NCBI RefSeq assembly: GCF_038051925.1
Contig: NZ_CP150634.1
Span: 4,534,300 to 4,598,299, forward strand
Direction of reading: 5' to 3'
DNA from: Methylotuvimicrobium sp. KM2
Lineage (GTDB): Bacteria > Pseudomonadota > Gammaproteobacteria > Methylococcales > Methylomonadaceae
Length of the DNA stretch: 64,000 nucleotides
The translations under genes and the position numbers were made by a program. How positions within the stretch are numbered: position 1 is the first letter of the stretch; every line of letters begins with the position of its first letter. Of the stretch, positions 51,324 through 60,052 are shown one piece after another. The notes beneath the pieces are model-generated. The model was not told the DNA's origin. It did no database searches and saw nothing but the letters and a program-made list of their open reading frames with translations.

Positions 51324-51977
51324 ATGAACAAATTTGCGTTGCTGTGTGTTTTGATAGTGCCTTATACAATGCTTGCGGTTTTACCGCTTTTGCAACCTTC
51401 AAGACCTGGCAGCTTTTGTAGTCAGAAGTCGAGTAAAGCAGACATTAAGCCAACGCTGACACAAATTCCGGACTTACGCGTTTTAGCCGCGACATCGGGT
51501 GGACAAGTCATACCGACTCCGGAGCAAATCGAAGAAGAGCGGCTCGTCGAGGATGAGCAAGTCGCCCTCGCCGGCGAATGGTTGAAGGATCAAGAACCAA
51601 GACAGCGCGTTATCGGAGCCGAGCAGCTTTCAGCCTACCCGACAACAGAAGCCAGAGATTACCTTTTGAACGCATTGAAAAATGATAGGTCTGCTGAAGT
51701 GCGTTCGGCAGCGGCGGAAAGTCTCGGTTATTTCGCATCTGCGGAAAAGAATATTCTCGATAGTTTAATCAGCGCGTTATCGGACAGCGATGCAACCGTG
51801 CGATCCAATGCATTCAGTTCATTGCAAGTGTTACTAAATCATAGCGAAGACAATCAGGAGATACAGAAGCACATCGAGAGTCAGCTTAAAGAATTGCTCG
51901 AAACCCGTCATCTTCCCAGCGAGATGCGCGACGCTATCCAAAGCTATTTACACGATAGCACGACTTTTTTGGAATGA
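51324..51977 (+). CDS. HEAT-repeat protein, exported or membrane-anchored
   Basis: A 217-residue protein. The N-terminal hydrophobic segment (about 4-24) is an anchor or uncleaved signal. Residues about 75-205 are helical repeats of the HEAT/PBS-lyase type: QRVIGAEQLSAYPTTEARDY, LLNALKNDRSAEVRSAAAES, LGYFASAEKNILDSLISALS and DSDATVRSNAFSSLQVLL. These mediate protein-protein contact. No partner is suggested by neighbours. The perfect 20-bp hairpin downstream (52043-52088) likely ends its transcript. Confidence 0.8.
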   Translation: MNKFALLCVLIVPYTMLAVLPLLQPSRPGSFCSQKSSKADIKPTLTQIPDLRVLAATSGGQVIPTPEQIEEERLVEDEQVALAGEWLKDQEPRQRVIGAEQLSAYPTTEARDYLLNALKNDRSAEVRSAAAESLGYFASAEKNILDSLISALSDSDATVRSNAFSSLQVLLNHSEDNQEIQKHIESQLKELLETRHLPSEMRDAIQSYLHDSTTFLE

Positions 51978-52042
51978 TCCTCATTCGAGCGCTACTCTCG
52001 TTTATCGAAACACTTACTCTTCATGCTATTTTACTTTTTATT

Positions 52043-52088
52043 AAAACTCTCTATAAATCAATAATATATTGATTTATAGAGAGTTTTA
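52043..52088. terminator. Perfect 20-bp A/T-rich hairpin terminator
   Basis: AAAACTCTCTATAAATCAAT pairs exactly with ATTGATTTATAGAGAGTTTT with a short A/T loop between. It begins with A-run and ends with T-run, so it can terminate in both directions. It lies 65 bases after the HEAT-repeat stop. It is the most symmetrical stem in the window. Confidence 0.8.
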
Positions 52089-52203
52089 AAATGGCTATGT
52101 TCGCGTTAATAGTTGATGCTTTTGAACTTAAAGCCAACATGCCCCCCAGGTACAACTCTGAATAACTTTCCTTTTTTCAATATCGCGCTAATGGTTGAAA
52201 GGA

Positions 52204-52292
52204 GGGTACGGTTGCTCGATTGACAGGTGTCGGCGCCGTCAAGCCTACATGGATGTATTTACGGCGTCCTGTCAAGCGAGTAATCGTACCCT
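52204..52292. repeat. Family B repeat, short copy
   Basis: GGGTACGGTTGCTCGATTGA at the left pairs with TCAAGCGAGTAATCGTACCC at the right. The interior is shortened (GTGTCGGCGCCGTCAAGCC) compared with other copies. The remainder of the 51978-52575 gap contains the terminator and nothing I can call. Confidence 0.6.
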
Positions 52293-52575
52293 CATCCACG
52301 CTCAGTGTATTGGAAAGCAATCATTAACTCTTTCCTAAAGGGTTTATTTAGTAGGAAAGAGAACCGTTTCAACTGCTAACGCGAACATAGCCTTTAAAAT
52401 TAGGTGGCAAAGATGGATTAGGGTTTCGTGACAAATAACATCCTGGTGTTATGAGCTTTGCTGCTCGCTTGTGACAGGACGCTGGTGCTGAATTTTGACC
52501 TAAGATGGATATACTTATCTGAGGCAAATTCTAAGCCGCCAACGCAGGAGTTTGGAAACACATCGATTGATTTGG

Positions 52576-53184
52576 CTAGCTTCTCATTTTTTGAAGCACT
52601 TGTTGAAGCGATGCGGACAAGTCCCGGCTCATTCGATTCAGGCATTCATTGAGCGCAGCCACGATGGTCGAATAATCATCGGTTGATCCCGGCAAACGAT
52701 AAGAGACTTGACGGTTTTGTATGACATACTGACCGCGACGGATAAACCATTGTGCCGTTAAACCGGCTTGTCCCTTCTGATCGACATGAAACTCCAAAAT
52801 AGTCAACGAGACGCGGAGCCTAGCCTGCCTGGCTAAGCTTGAAGATCTCGCATCTACGACCTCAGCCGGGACGAGCATTGAAAGATTTTGCATCAGTACC
52901 CGGCTTATATTGGCATCGAGCGATTCTGCCCAACGGTTGAATTCGTTCAAATGATAGGTATTTCCTCCGGTTCCGACGACGATTTGCGGCCTATCGACAT
53001 AGCGAGGAATACGCACCCGACCCAGTGAGATAACGGGCTTGGCTCTCGTTTCGATAGCACTACTTTCGTTTCCGTTGAGCGGTTCGAGTAGATAGAATTG
53101 CGAAGGTGGAGTTGTCCCGCCCACGCACCCTGATATGAACAAACAGGTTAAGACTGGCAAACAAAAAGGCCGGATTGCATTCAT
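52576..53184 (-). CDS. PqiC-like auxiliary lipoprotein of the Mla-type transporter
   Basis: A 202-residue lipoprotein. The leader ends FISGC with the lipobox Cys at residue 20. The rest fits the ABC-transport auxiliary / PqiC family: SQFYLLEPLNG, VISLGRVRIPRYVDRPQIVV, NEFNRWAESLDANISRVLMQ and a C-terminal RQVSYRLPGSTDDYSTIVAA. PqiC partners MCE proteins in lipid traffic between inner and outer membranes. It is the last gene of the four-gene minus-strand operon, 13 bases after the MCE gene. Confidence 0.87.
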   Translation of the reverse strand: MNAIRPFCLPVLTCLFISGCVGGTTPPSQFYLLEPLNGNESSAIETRAKPVISLGRVRIPRYVDRPQIVVGTGGNTYHLNEFNRWAESLDANISRVLMQNLSMLVPAEVVDARSSSLARQARLRVSLTILEFHVDQKGQAGLTAQWFIRRGQYVIQNRQVSYRLPGSTDDYSTIVAALNECLNRMSRDLSASLQQVLQKMRS

Positions 53185-53197
53185 AATTCAACATTCT

Positions 53198-54211
53198 CTA
53201 GTTATGTTTACCGGAAATCAACGATTCCGGATGCCGTTCCAAATAATCGGCCAGTTCTTTGATCGACCGCGATGCATCGTTAACCGATTCCAGCGTTTCG
53301 ATTAAAACCGATTCCGGGCCAAAGGTATCGCCGACCATGGCTACCGAGTCCTGTGCCTTATTCAAGGCGGCGGTCGCTGCGGTCAAGGCGTTGTTAGCGG
53401 AAGCCAAAATAGGTTTGATATCCTGAACCATCGATCTGGAATCTTGGACCAATAAATTCGTGTTGTTAATAGCTGTATGCGTAGTATTGAGCATCGGTTC
53501 AAGGTTGCGGTTGAGCGTGCCGACCGCCTTTTCCATCCCCTCCATGGCCTGAGCGAGAGCAACCTGAGATTGCTTGAGTTCATCGGATGCCAACAGGTCT
53601 TTCATTTCTCTTAAACTGTCGGCAAAGTCGGTGACGATTTGTTCCAGCGGCAATTCGCGTAATTGATTGACAAATTCTTCCGCCGAATTCAGGATTTCGT
53701 CGCTGGTTGTCAGGATGCCCGGAAACTCAGGAATCCCTTTATAGTCCAGCTTAGCAAACACGGGAGGCTTATTGGGGTGCTTATCTACATCGACATAGAG
53801 AAGGCCGGTCAATAAGCTTTGTGTTTCCAAGCGAGCACGAAACCCGGCCTTAACCAATCTGTCCCGAAGGGCCAGTCGCTCTTCTTTCGTCATGGCTATA
53901 TTGAAAGTCTTACCACTCGTGCCCATCATCTTTTGGCGATCGATCGCTACCACGACGGGTTTATAAACCTTAATTGAGGTTTTATCGAATTGTAATGCGA
54001 TATCGGTGACTTCGCCGATTTGCACGCCCTGCATTTTTACCGGGGCTCCTACATTCAGACCGTTGAGAGAAGAGTCGAAGAACACCACAAAGTAAACTTT
54101 ATCCGATTTAAAAAACTGGCCGCCGCCAAATATAAACAAGGCCACGATGACCAGTGCGACCGCGCCGACCGTAAAACTGCCTATCGCCAATGGGTTGATC
54201 GGTTTACTCAT
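53198..54211 (-). CDS. MlaD-family MCE protein
   Basis: A 337-residue periplasmic lipid-binding protein. An N-terminal TM (about 12-33) is followed by the MCE domain (about 38-125) with FFDSSLNGLNVGAPVKMQGV and IGEVTDIALQFDK. The MCE domain continues with GFRARLETQSLLTGLLYVDV. The C-terminal ~180 residues are helical, with NSAEEFVNQLRELPLEQIV and LNRNLEPMLNTTHTAINNTN, expected to form the central coiled bundle of the hexamer. It should carry lipids between the permease and outer-membrane side. Separated from the ATPase gene by a 192-base gap that holds a family B repeat. Confidence 0.93.
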   Translation of the reverse strand: MSKPINPLAIGSFTVGAVALVIVALFIFGGGQFFKSDKVYFVVFFDSSLNGLNVGAPVKMQGVQIGEVTDIALQFDKTSIKVYKPVVVAIDRQKMMGTSGKTFNIAMTKEERLALRDRLVKAGFRARLETQSLLTGLLYVDVDKHPNKPPVFAKLDYKGIPEFPGILTTSDEILNSAEEFVNQLRELPLEQIVTDFADSLREMKDLLASDELKQSQVALAQAMEGMEKAVGTLNRNLEPMLNTTHTAINNTNLLVQDSRSMVQDIKPILASANNALTAATAALNKAQDSVAMVGDTFGPESVLIETLESVNDASRSIKELADYLERHPESLISGKHN

Positions 54212-54277
54212 AGGACTGCTAACTCCCTATTAACGCAGCAATTCCCAGTTTGAGCATTCTCACTGGATTTAGAGTGA

Positions 54278-54366
54278 GGGGTATCCCTGTCGAGGAACGC
54301 CGTGAACCCATCCATGGGGGCTTGACGGCAGCTCCCTGCTGCCGACATCCTCGCCAAGCATACCCC
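54278..54366. repeat. Family B-related repeat inserted in the Mla-type operon
   Basis: GGGGTATCCCTGTCGAGG at the left is an imperfect inverse of CCTCGCCAAGCATACCCC at the right. The interior contains ACGCCGTGAACCCATCCATG and GCAGCTCCCTGCTGCCGAC, as in copies near 31860 and 21360. It lies between the MCE and ATPase genes, lengthening their gap; its hairpins could attenuate the downstream MCE and lipoprotein genes. Confidence 0.6.
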
Positions 54367-54403
54367 ACACCCTGTTTGATCCCCAAATTGGGAATTGCTG
54401 ATA

Positions 54404-55171
54404 TTAACGCGTTGTCTCGACATTGCCCTCGCCTCGAGTCAAGAATTGAATGATTTTGGAATCTTTGGATTCGGCCAGCAAGTGTTTGGGTGATCCGGTA
54501 GCCAGCATGGTTTTGGTTTCGGGGTCGAGAAACACCGCGTTCGTGCCAATGGCAAAGATACTGGCCAGTTCGTGGGTAACAACGACAATCGTCGTGCCTA
54601 AGGCATCGCTCAAATTGATGATCAGGTCGTCCAAAAGCCTTGCGCTGACAGGGTCGAGTCCGGCAGACGGTTCATCGAAAAACAGTATTTCCGGGTCGAG
54701 CGCCATCGCTCTGGCCAGCCCCGCCCGTTTTTGCATGCCGCCGCTGATTTCGGAAGGATAATAGTCTTCGAAACCTGCAAGACCTACCAATGCGAGTTTG
54801 TAAGAAACGATATCGGCGATTTCCGTGCGGCTGAAATCGGTAAATTCGCCGAGCGGCAAGGCAATATTTTCGGCCAAGGTTAGCGAGCTGAATAAGGCGC
54901 CGCTTTGATACAGCACGCCTATGCGCCGCAAGATTCGAATGCGTTCCGCATCGCTTGCGCGCCAAAAATTTTGCCGATCGTAAATGATATCGCCCTCTGC
55001 CGGTCGCTGAAGGCCGATTAAGTGTTTGAGCAGTGTGCTTTTGCCGCAACCGCTGCCGCCCATGATAACGAAAACATCGCCTCGGTTAATCGTAAAATTC
55101 AAATCGCGCTGAATCACGAATTCGCCGTAAGCCATCGTCAAGTCTTTTACCGTGATATGAGGTGTGTTCAT
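54404..55171 (-). CDS. MlaF-type ABC transporter ATPase
   Basis: A 255-residue ATP-binding subunit. The Walker A is VIMGGSGCGKSTLLKHLIG (about 32-50), ABC signature ISGGMQKRAGLARAMALDPE (about 141-160), Walker B EILFFDEPSAGLDPVS (about 160-175) and H-loop VVVTHELASIFAIG (about 194-207). The pattern is that of MlaF/Ttg2A lipid transporters. Gap to the permease gene is 348 bases filled by a family C repeat; normally these genes abut. Confidence 0.95.
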   Translation of the reverse strand: MNTPHITVKDLTMAYGEFVIQRDLNFTINRGDVFVIMGGSGCGKSTLLKHLIGLQRPAEGDIIYDRQNFWRASDAERIRILRRIGVLYQSGALFSSLTLAENIALPLGEFTDFSRTEIADIVSYKLALVGLAGFEDYYPSEISGGMQKRAGLARAMALDPEILFFDEPSAGLDPVSARLLDDLIINLSDALGTTIVVVTHELASIFAIGTNAVFLDPETKTMLATGSPKHLLAESKDSKIIQFLTRGEGNVETTR

Positions 55172-55217
55172 GATGAGTTCCGAAATGGGGGGCGGATTCC
55201 AAAAAATGTCATGTATT

Positions 55218-55475
55218 TTTTACCATGAAGCGCATGAAGGACTTGAAGATACAGCATTTTCAATTTAAATGCGTTACTCACCCTTAACAGCCTATGTCAT
55301 CAGCAATCTAGCCCCGCCATTGTTTTGATATTTTTAGTCATTAACGGGATTTGAAAACGCTGTATTACTACATTGAATTTATCTATTCAGTTCATCTGTG
55401 ATATTGGGACAGTTCATAAAACACTCAATTTTCTTCCCTTCATTATCTTCATGCCCTTCATGGTAATAAAAAACA
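55218..55475. repeat. Family C repeat, copy 5 (reverse), in the Mla-type operon
   Basis: Begins TTTTACCATGAAGCGCATGA and ends CATGCCCTTCATGGTAATAA. The segment AGATACAGCATTTTCAATTT through CCCTTAACAGCCTATGTCAT (about 55245-55300) is the reverse complement of 5407-5470 in copy 2. It fills nearly the whole 55172-55519 gap between permease and ATPase genes and separates genes that are usually coupled. Confidence 0.6.
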
Positions 55476-55519
55476 AGCTATAAACATTGTGCTGCTGCAT
55501 CAGCACCCCCGAAATGTAT

Positions 55520-56683
55520 TCAAATGCCCAGTCGATTGCAGATCAAGGTGATGATAGAGTCGGCTACGACGATATAGACGATGCTGTTGACGACGGCGGC
55601 CGTCGCGGCATCCCCGACCGCCGAGGCGCTGCGTCCGCATTGCATGCCTCGCATGCAGCCTGCAGTGGCGATCAGTACCGCAAAGACCAAGCTTTTGAAT
55701 AAACCTATGCTGAAGTCGGTGAGATCGACGGCCTTGCTGAGTTGAGTAAAATATTGGATCAAGGAGACATCGAAGGCGTTGGTAGTAACGATGGCTCCGC
55801 CGAGTATACCCATAAAGTCGGCATAGATACACAGTAACGGCAGCATTAAGATTAACGCCAACATTCTCGGCAACACCAGAAATTCCATCGGCGATATACC
55901 CATGGTCTTGAGCGCGTCTATTTCGCTGTTGACATTCATCGTGCCCAACTGCGCGGCATAGGCTGCTCCCGTACGGCCGGACATAATGACCGCCGTCATC
56001 AACGCGCCCATTTCGCGTACCGTTCCCAAGCCAACCAGATCGGCAATGAAAATTTGCGCGCCGAACATCGCCAGTTGCACCGCGCCGACGAAAGCGAGAA
56101 TCAGGCCGACCAATAAACTGATCAGCGTAACGATCGCCAAGGCTCCGGGGCCTGTCTCTTGTAGACACAAAAATAAATCGACGGCGCGAAATCGAGCCTT
56201 GCCTCGCATCAGCGAAATCCCGGCCTGTACCGTTTCACCGATAAATATAACGAGCCCTTTGGTGTCGGCGAGTCCGCTTAACACCATCTTGCCAATTTTA
56301 GCCAAGGCCGGTGTTTGTTGCGCCGAACGGCGATCGCCGGCTCGTTCCGGTACTGCACGAGCGAGTTTGAGTAGGCCTTGAACGCCTTCCGGAAGGCCCG
56401 ATAAGTCGGCTTGAATGCGCTTGGCCTGGCAATAGTCCAGGATTGCGAGTAGATACGTCGGCAAGCGGCTGTCCCAACGCTCAAGATCGCCGGCTTGCAG
56501 CTTTAATCGCGCAGAGGGTGTGGCGGCGGCAAGTTGCGCCAACACTTGTTCGACAGGTTTTATATTAGCGCCTTGAATCCAACTGCCGGCCAAGCGAATT
56601 GACCAGGTATCCGCATCGATTTGCTCAAACTTGATATGGTCCGAGATATCTTTTATATCTGTCATGCCGGTAGTCGCTTTCAT
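55520..56683 (-). CDS. MlaE-type permease with N-terminal STAS domain
   Basis: A 387-residue inner-membrane permease of a lipid (Mla-like) ABC system. Residues about 10-110 form a STAS-like domain (IRLAGSWIQGANIKPVEQVL, LKLQAGDLERWDSRLPTYL), which in E. coli is a separate subunit (MlaB); here it is fused. Residues about 125-385 are the MlaE domain. It has FIGETVQAGISLMRGKARFR, AMFGAQIFIADLVGLGTVRE and MGALMTAVIMSGRTGAAYAA, then MNVNSEIDALKTMGISPMEF. The start at 56683 is preferred over a GTG at 56698 because GGAT precedes it at a suitable distance. It is the first gene of the operon permease - ATPase - MCE - lipoprotein. Confidence 0.94.
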   Translation of the reverse strand: MKATTGMTDIKDISDHIKFEQIDADTWSIRLAGSWIQGANIKPVEQVLAQLAAATPSARLKLQAGDLERWDSRLPTYLLAILDYCQAKRIQADLSGLPEGVQGLLKLARAVPERAGDRRSAQQTPALAKIGKMVLSGLADTKGLVIFIGETVQAGISLMRGKARFRAVDLFLCLQETGPGALAIVTLISLLVGLILAFVGAVQLAMFGAQIFIADLVGLGTVREMGALMTAVIMSGRTGAAYAAQLGTMNVNSEIDALKTMGISPMEFLVLPRMLALILMLPLLCIYADFMGILGGAIVTTNAFDVSLIQYFTQLSKAVDLTDFSIGLFKSLVFAVLIATAGCMRGMQCGRSASAVGDAATAAVVNSIVYIVVADSIITLICNRLGI

Positions 56684-56748
56684 CAAAAGTTTATCCACAA
56701 ATTTTTTGGCCGAAAAAACATAAGGACTTCATGACAAATAACTCCCGG

Positions 56749-57175
56749 GTGAGTATTCAGTCCCACGACCATTTACGTTCCCATGCTCTGCGCTCATCGT
56801 TATACATAAGTCAAAAATTACCGTTTTGCAATCTTAGCTAATGAGTCTTCGATACCATTTATTGTTACTTAACACTTTCGACCTCGAGATCGCGATCTGG
56901 GGATCGCTCCCACAGAGCATCCGCCCCCTTGTGGGAGCGACGCCTTCGTCGCGATTTCGAAGCCACTGATGTTCAATATCCGCAGATTTATCAAACAACA
57001 CCGTTCTCAGGTATACGATGACCTCTGTTTAGCAAGTTTACCGATACTTGTGTATAACGATGAGTGCTCTGCGTGGGAATACCTGAGTACCGCTCCAGCG
57101 CTACGAGACGCTAGAGCGTCTGGGGCTGCATTCCCCACGCTGGAGCGTGGGAACGATAGGGGAGTGAATAATTAC
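56749..57175. mobile_element. IS66-like MITE, copy 3 (427 bp)
   Basis: Left end GTGAGTATTCAGTCCC, right end GGGGAGTGAATAATTAC. ACTCCCGG (56741-56748) and ACTCCTGG (57176-57183) flank it, an 8-bp target duplication with one change. This shortest copy contains the core hairpin GGATCGCTCCCACAGAGC...TTGTGGGAGCGACGCC and GAGACGCTAGAGCGTCT. The flanking AAATAACT and AAGTTATTT suggest it inserted into an older palindrome. The remainder of 56684-57311 holds no gene. Confidence 0.78.
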
Positions 57176-57311
57176 ACTCCTGGAAGTTATTTCATCGTTC
57201 TCATGCTCTCTTGCCTTTATACGCAACGCGGATTCAACTAACAAGTGCAATTCATTTTGAGTGATAAATTACCAGCCGGTCGCGTCGCGCTCGAAAAAAG
57301 GATCGGGACGG

Positions 57312-58617
57312 TCAATAGTCGAGCAACGGAAATAAATCAATCAATCCATCGGCGGGAAGCGGCTTGGAATATAAAAAGCCTTGTCCGAAACGGCAACCCG
57401 CTTGCATCAAGTAGGTGGCTTGTTCGTTATTTTCAATGCCTTCGGCAATTATTTCCAGGCGCATCTGGCGAGCAATCAAAATAATCGAATGGACAATCAC
57501 TTTATCGTCCGGGTCGTTCAAAATGTCCCGGACAAAGGAGCGGTCGATCTTGAGCGAATTGATCGGAAATTTTTTAAGATACGTTAACGAGGAATAACCG
57601 GTGCCGAAATCGTCCAACGATACGGTTACGCCCATTTGCATCAATTGCTGCAAAACTCGTATCACTTCCGACATATGTTGCATCATGACGGTTTCGGTGA
57701 TTTCAATCTCCAAAAACCTGGCGTCAAGTCCGGTGCTATCCAGACACTGCCAGATCGAATGCGCTAAGTCATTTTGCAAAAATTGACGCGCCGATAGATT
57801 GACACAAATTTTTTTTAATTGCGGCTGGCCTTGATCGCGCCAAATCTTGAATTGCTTGCACGCAGTTTTTAAGACCCATTCGCCGATGGCAACGATCATA
57901 CCGGTTTCTTCGGCAATCGGAATAAAGTCATCGGGTGAAATCAGTCCTTTTCTCGGGTGATTCCAACGTAATAAAGCTTCGAAACCGATAATTTGATTCG
58001 GTGTTGTTTGTAAGTCGATCAAAGGTTGATAATATACGACCAATTCTTGGTTGGGCAGGGCATGATGCAGATCGTTTTCCAGTGTGCTGCGAGTGAGCGC
58101 ATCGGAGCGCATGCTGTCGGAGAAGTGTTGGTAATTATTGCGTCCCGAAGCTTTTGCTTGGTACATTGCGGTATCGGCGTTTTTGATCAGCTCATCGACC
58201 GATGAGCCGTCTTTCGGAAATAGCGTGAACCCGATACTGCCCGACGTGATGAACTGGTTGCCGGATAAATCGAAAGGTTGCGATAACACGTCGAGTATTT
58301 TTTTGGCGATTTCGGCGCTGTGCTGTGCCGCACTCTGTTCGTCGACGAAATCGGTCAATAAAATAACGAATTCGTCGCCGCCGAAACGCGCGACCGTGTC
58401 GCTTTCTCGCACGCAGCTTCTGAGGCGTTTGGCCACATTTTGCAACAATAAGTCGCCCGCAAAATGCCCGAGGGTATCGTTGAGTATTTTGAAACGATCC
58501 AGATCAAGAAAAAACACCGAAAGCCATAGTTTATGGCGTACCGCTTGAACGATGCCTTGCTTGAGCCGGTCGTTCAATAAAGCGCGATTCGGTAGTTCGG
58601 TCAATGTATCGAAATAA
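57312..58617 (-). pseudogene. 3' part of a split PAS-PAS-GGDEF-EAL gene (GGDEF-EAL half)
   Basis: This half encodes most of a GGDEF domain and a full EAL domain. GGDEF: the usual YFD.LT.LPNR entry is cut by the insertion (here LTELPNRALLNDRL), then FFLDLDRFKILNDTLGHFAG and active-site ARFGGDEFVILL. EAL: IIGFEALLRWNHPRKGL, DDFGTGYSSLTYLKKFPI, NSLKIDRSFVRD, and AEGIENNEQATYLMQAGC. It would make and/or break c-di-GMP. Removing the IS and one 9-bp duplication restores one open frame of 754 codons with the 60053-61017 half, so the break is recent. An unregulated shorter protein could still be made from an internal start near 58604, but the sensory PAS part is disconnected. Confidence 0.9.
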
Positions 58618-60052
58618 CAGCAGTTCTCAATTTAGCCCATGCTGGTAAACTGGGCTGATTTTTTCATATCCGTACACGGACGATGGCTTACCCTTTTAAA
58701 GAAAAAGAACAATTCACGCAAGCTCGCTTGATCGAGCGAATCAGGCAAGTCTTCGAAACCTTGCCCGACGGTCGCAGTGGGACTGGTGTTTACCAGAAAT
58801 ACAGTATGGTCGATGCAGCACTGAGCGCCTTTTCGGTGTTTTTTATGCAATCACCCTCGTTTCTGGATCATCAGCGGACGATGCAAAAAGAGCGCGGCAA
58901 GAATAACGCACAGAGTTTGTTTGGAGTCTACCAAATTCCGAGTGACAACCAGATTCGGAATCTGCTGGATGCGGTGTCACCCGACGCCCTATGGCCACTG
59001 TACCGATGGGTGCTGCAGGCATTGGAAGCGCAAGGCAAACTCAAAGAGTTCCAAGTGCTGGGTGATAGCGTGCTGGTGGCCTTGGATGGGGTGGAGTATT
59101 TTAGTTCGCAGAAGATTCATTGCGCCTGCTGCTCAACGAAGACACTCAAGAACGGTGCTATCCACTATGCTCACAGCGCAGTTACCCCGGTAATCGTTTC
59201 GCCACATCAAGCGGATGTCATTCCGTTGGCACCCGAATTTATCGCACCGCAAGACGGAAGCGATAAGCAAGATTATGAACTGGCAGCCGCGCGGCGCTGG
59301 TTGGAGCGCGAAGGCGGCCACCTGCCGGCGAACGTGACGTTTTTAGGCGACGATTTATATTGCAAACAGCCTTTTTGCGAATACCTCAAGCAACAGGGTC
59401 GGCATTTCATTCTGGTGTGCAAACCGGAATCCCATAAAACCCTCTACGAGTGGGTGGAGGATTTTCAGCGGCTCGGGCAGGTTGAAGTGATCGAAAAACG
59501 CCGCTGGACAGGCAAGCAACGACTGACCGAGCGTTACCGCATCGCTCAGCAAGTGCCGTTGCGCGACAGCGACGATGCCCTATTGGTGAATTGGTGCGAA
59601 ATTGAGGTCATCGATGAACAAGGTCATATCGTTTACCGCAATGCGTTCGCCACGGATTACGCATTAGGCGCGCATAATGTGGCCGATATCGTCAGCGCCG
59701 GTCGTACGCGCTGGAAGATCGAAAACGAAAATAACAACACATTGAAAACCAAGGGATATAACTTCGCGCATAACTTCGGGCACGGTAAAAAGCACCTCGC
59801 GGCCTTGTTAGCCAGCCTGATCATTCTAGCTTTTCTGGTTCATACGTTGTTGCAATGGTTCGATCAATGCTATCGCTTGCTGCGTGAAGAATTGTCCAGC
59901 CGCAAGACGTTTTTTAACGATTTAAGGGCGCTCACCCGCTATTTTTGTTTTGATAGCTGGCAACATTTGATGGAATTTATGCTTGATGGCTTGAATATCC
60001 CCATTCCACACTGAGAGCTCTTATGGTTATCTGCTTAAATTGAGAATTGCTG
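58618..60052 (+). mobile_element. Insertion sequence, 1435 bp
   Basis: Ends are CAGCAGTTCTCAATTTA (58618-58634) and TAAATTGAGAATTGCTG (60036-60052), inverted repeats of 17 bases with one mismatch. TCGAAATAA is duplicated on both sides (58609-58617 and 60053-60061), a 9-bp target duplication. It carries a single transposase gene and interrupts the PAS-PAS-GGDEF-EAL gene. Intact ends, intact gene and perfect duplication suggest recent, perhaps still active, transposition. No second copy is in the window. Confidence 0.93.
58683..60014 (+). CDS. DDE transposase of the insertion sequence
   Basis: A 443-residue transposase filling the element. Candidate catalytic acidic residues: the first Asp in LGDSVLVALDGVEYF, the second in FLGDDLYCKQPF, and Glu in the RTRWKIENENNNTLKTKG stretch, which resembles the R-x3-E-x-K part of the IS4-type YREK signature. 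The conserved tail NFAHNFGHGKKHLAALLASL also marks this family, which I recall being grouped among unclassified (ISNCY-type) or IS4-like elements; the exact family is uncertain. A CxC..C-type Cys pair (CACCSTKTLKNG) near residue 155 is noted. The frame is complete, with no frameshift. Confidence 0.9.
   Translation: MAYPFKEKEQFTQARLIERIRQVFETLPDGRSGTGVYQKYSMVDAALSAFSVFFMQSPSFLDHQRTMQKERGKNNAQSLFGVYQIPSDNQIRNLLDAVSPDALWPLYRWVLQALEAQGKLKEFQVLGDSVLVALDGVEYFSSQKIHCACCSTKTLKNGAIHYAHSAVTPVIVSPHQADVIPLAPEFIAPQDGSDKQDYELAAARRWLEREGGHLPANVTFLGDDLYCKQPFCEYLKQQGRHFILVCKPESHKTLYEWVEDFQRLGQVEVIEKRRWTGKQRLTERYRIAQQVPLRDSDDALLVNWCEIEVIDEQGHIVYRNAFATDYALGAHNVADIVSAGRTRWKIENENNNTLKTKGYNFAHNFGHGKKHLAALLASLIILAFLVHTLLQWFDQCYRLLREELSSRKTFFNDLRALTRYFCFDSWQHLMEFMLDGLNIPIPH

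Noticed and set aside
57312..58604. GGDEF-EAL protein as an intact independent gene
   Set aside because: The frame begins inside the GGDEF domain right at an insertion-sequence target duplication; the missing start is found on the other side of the IS.
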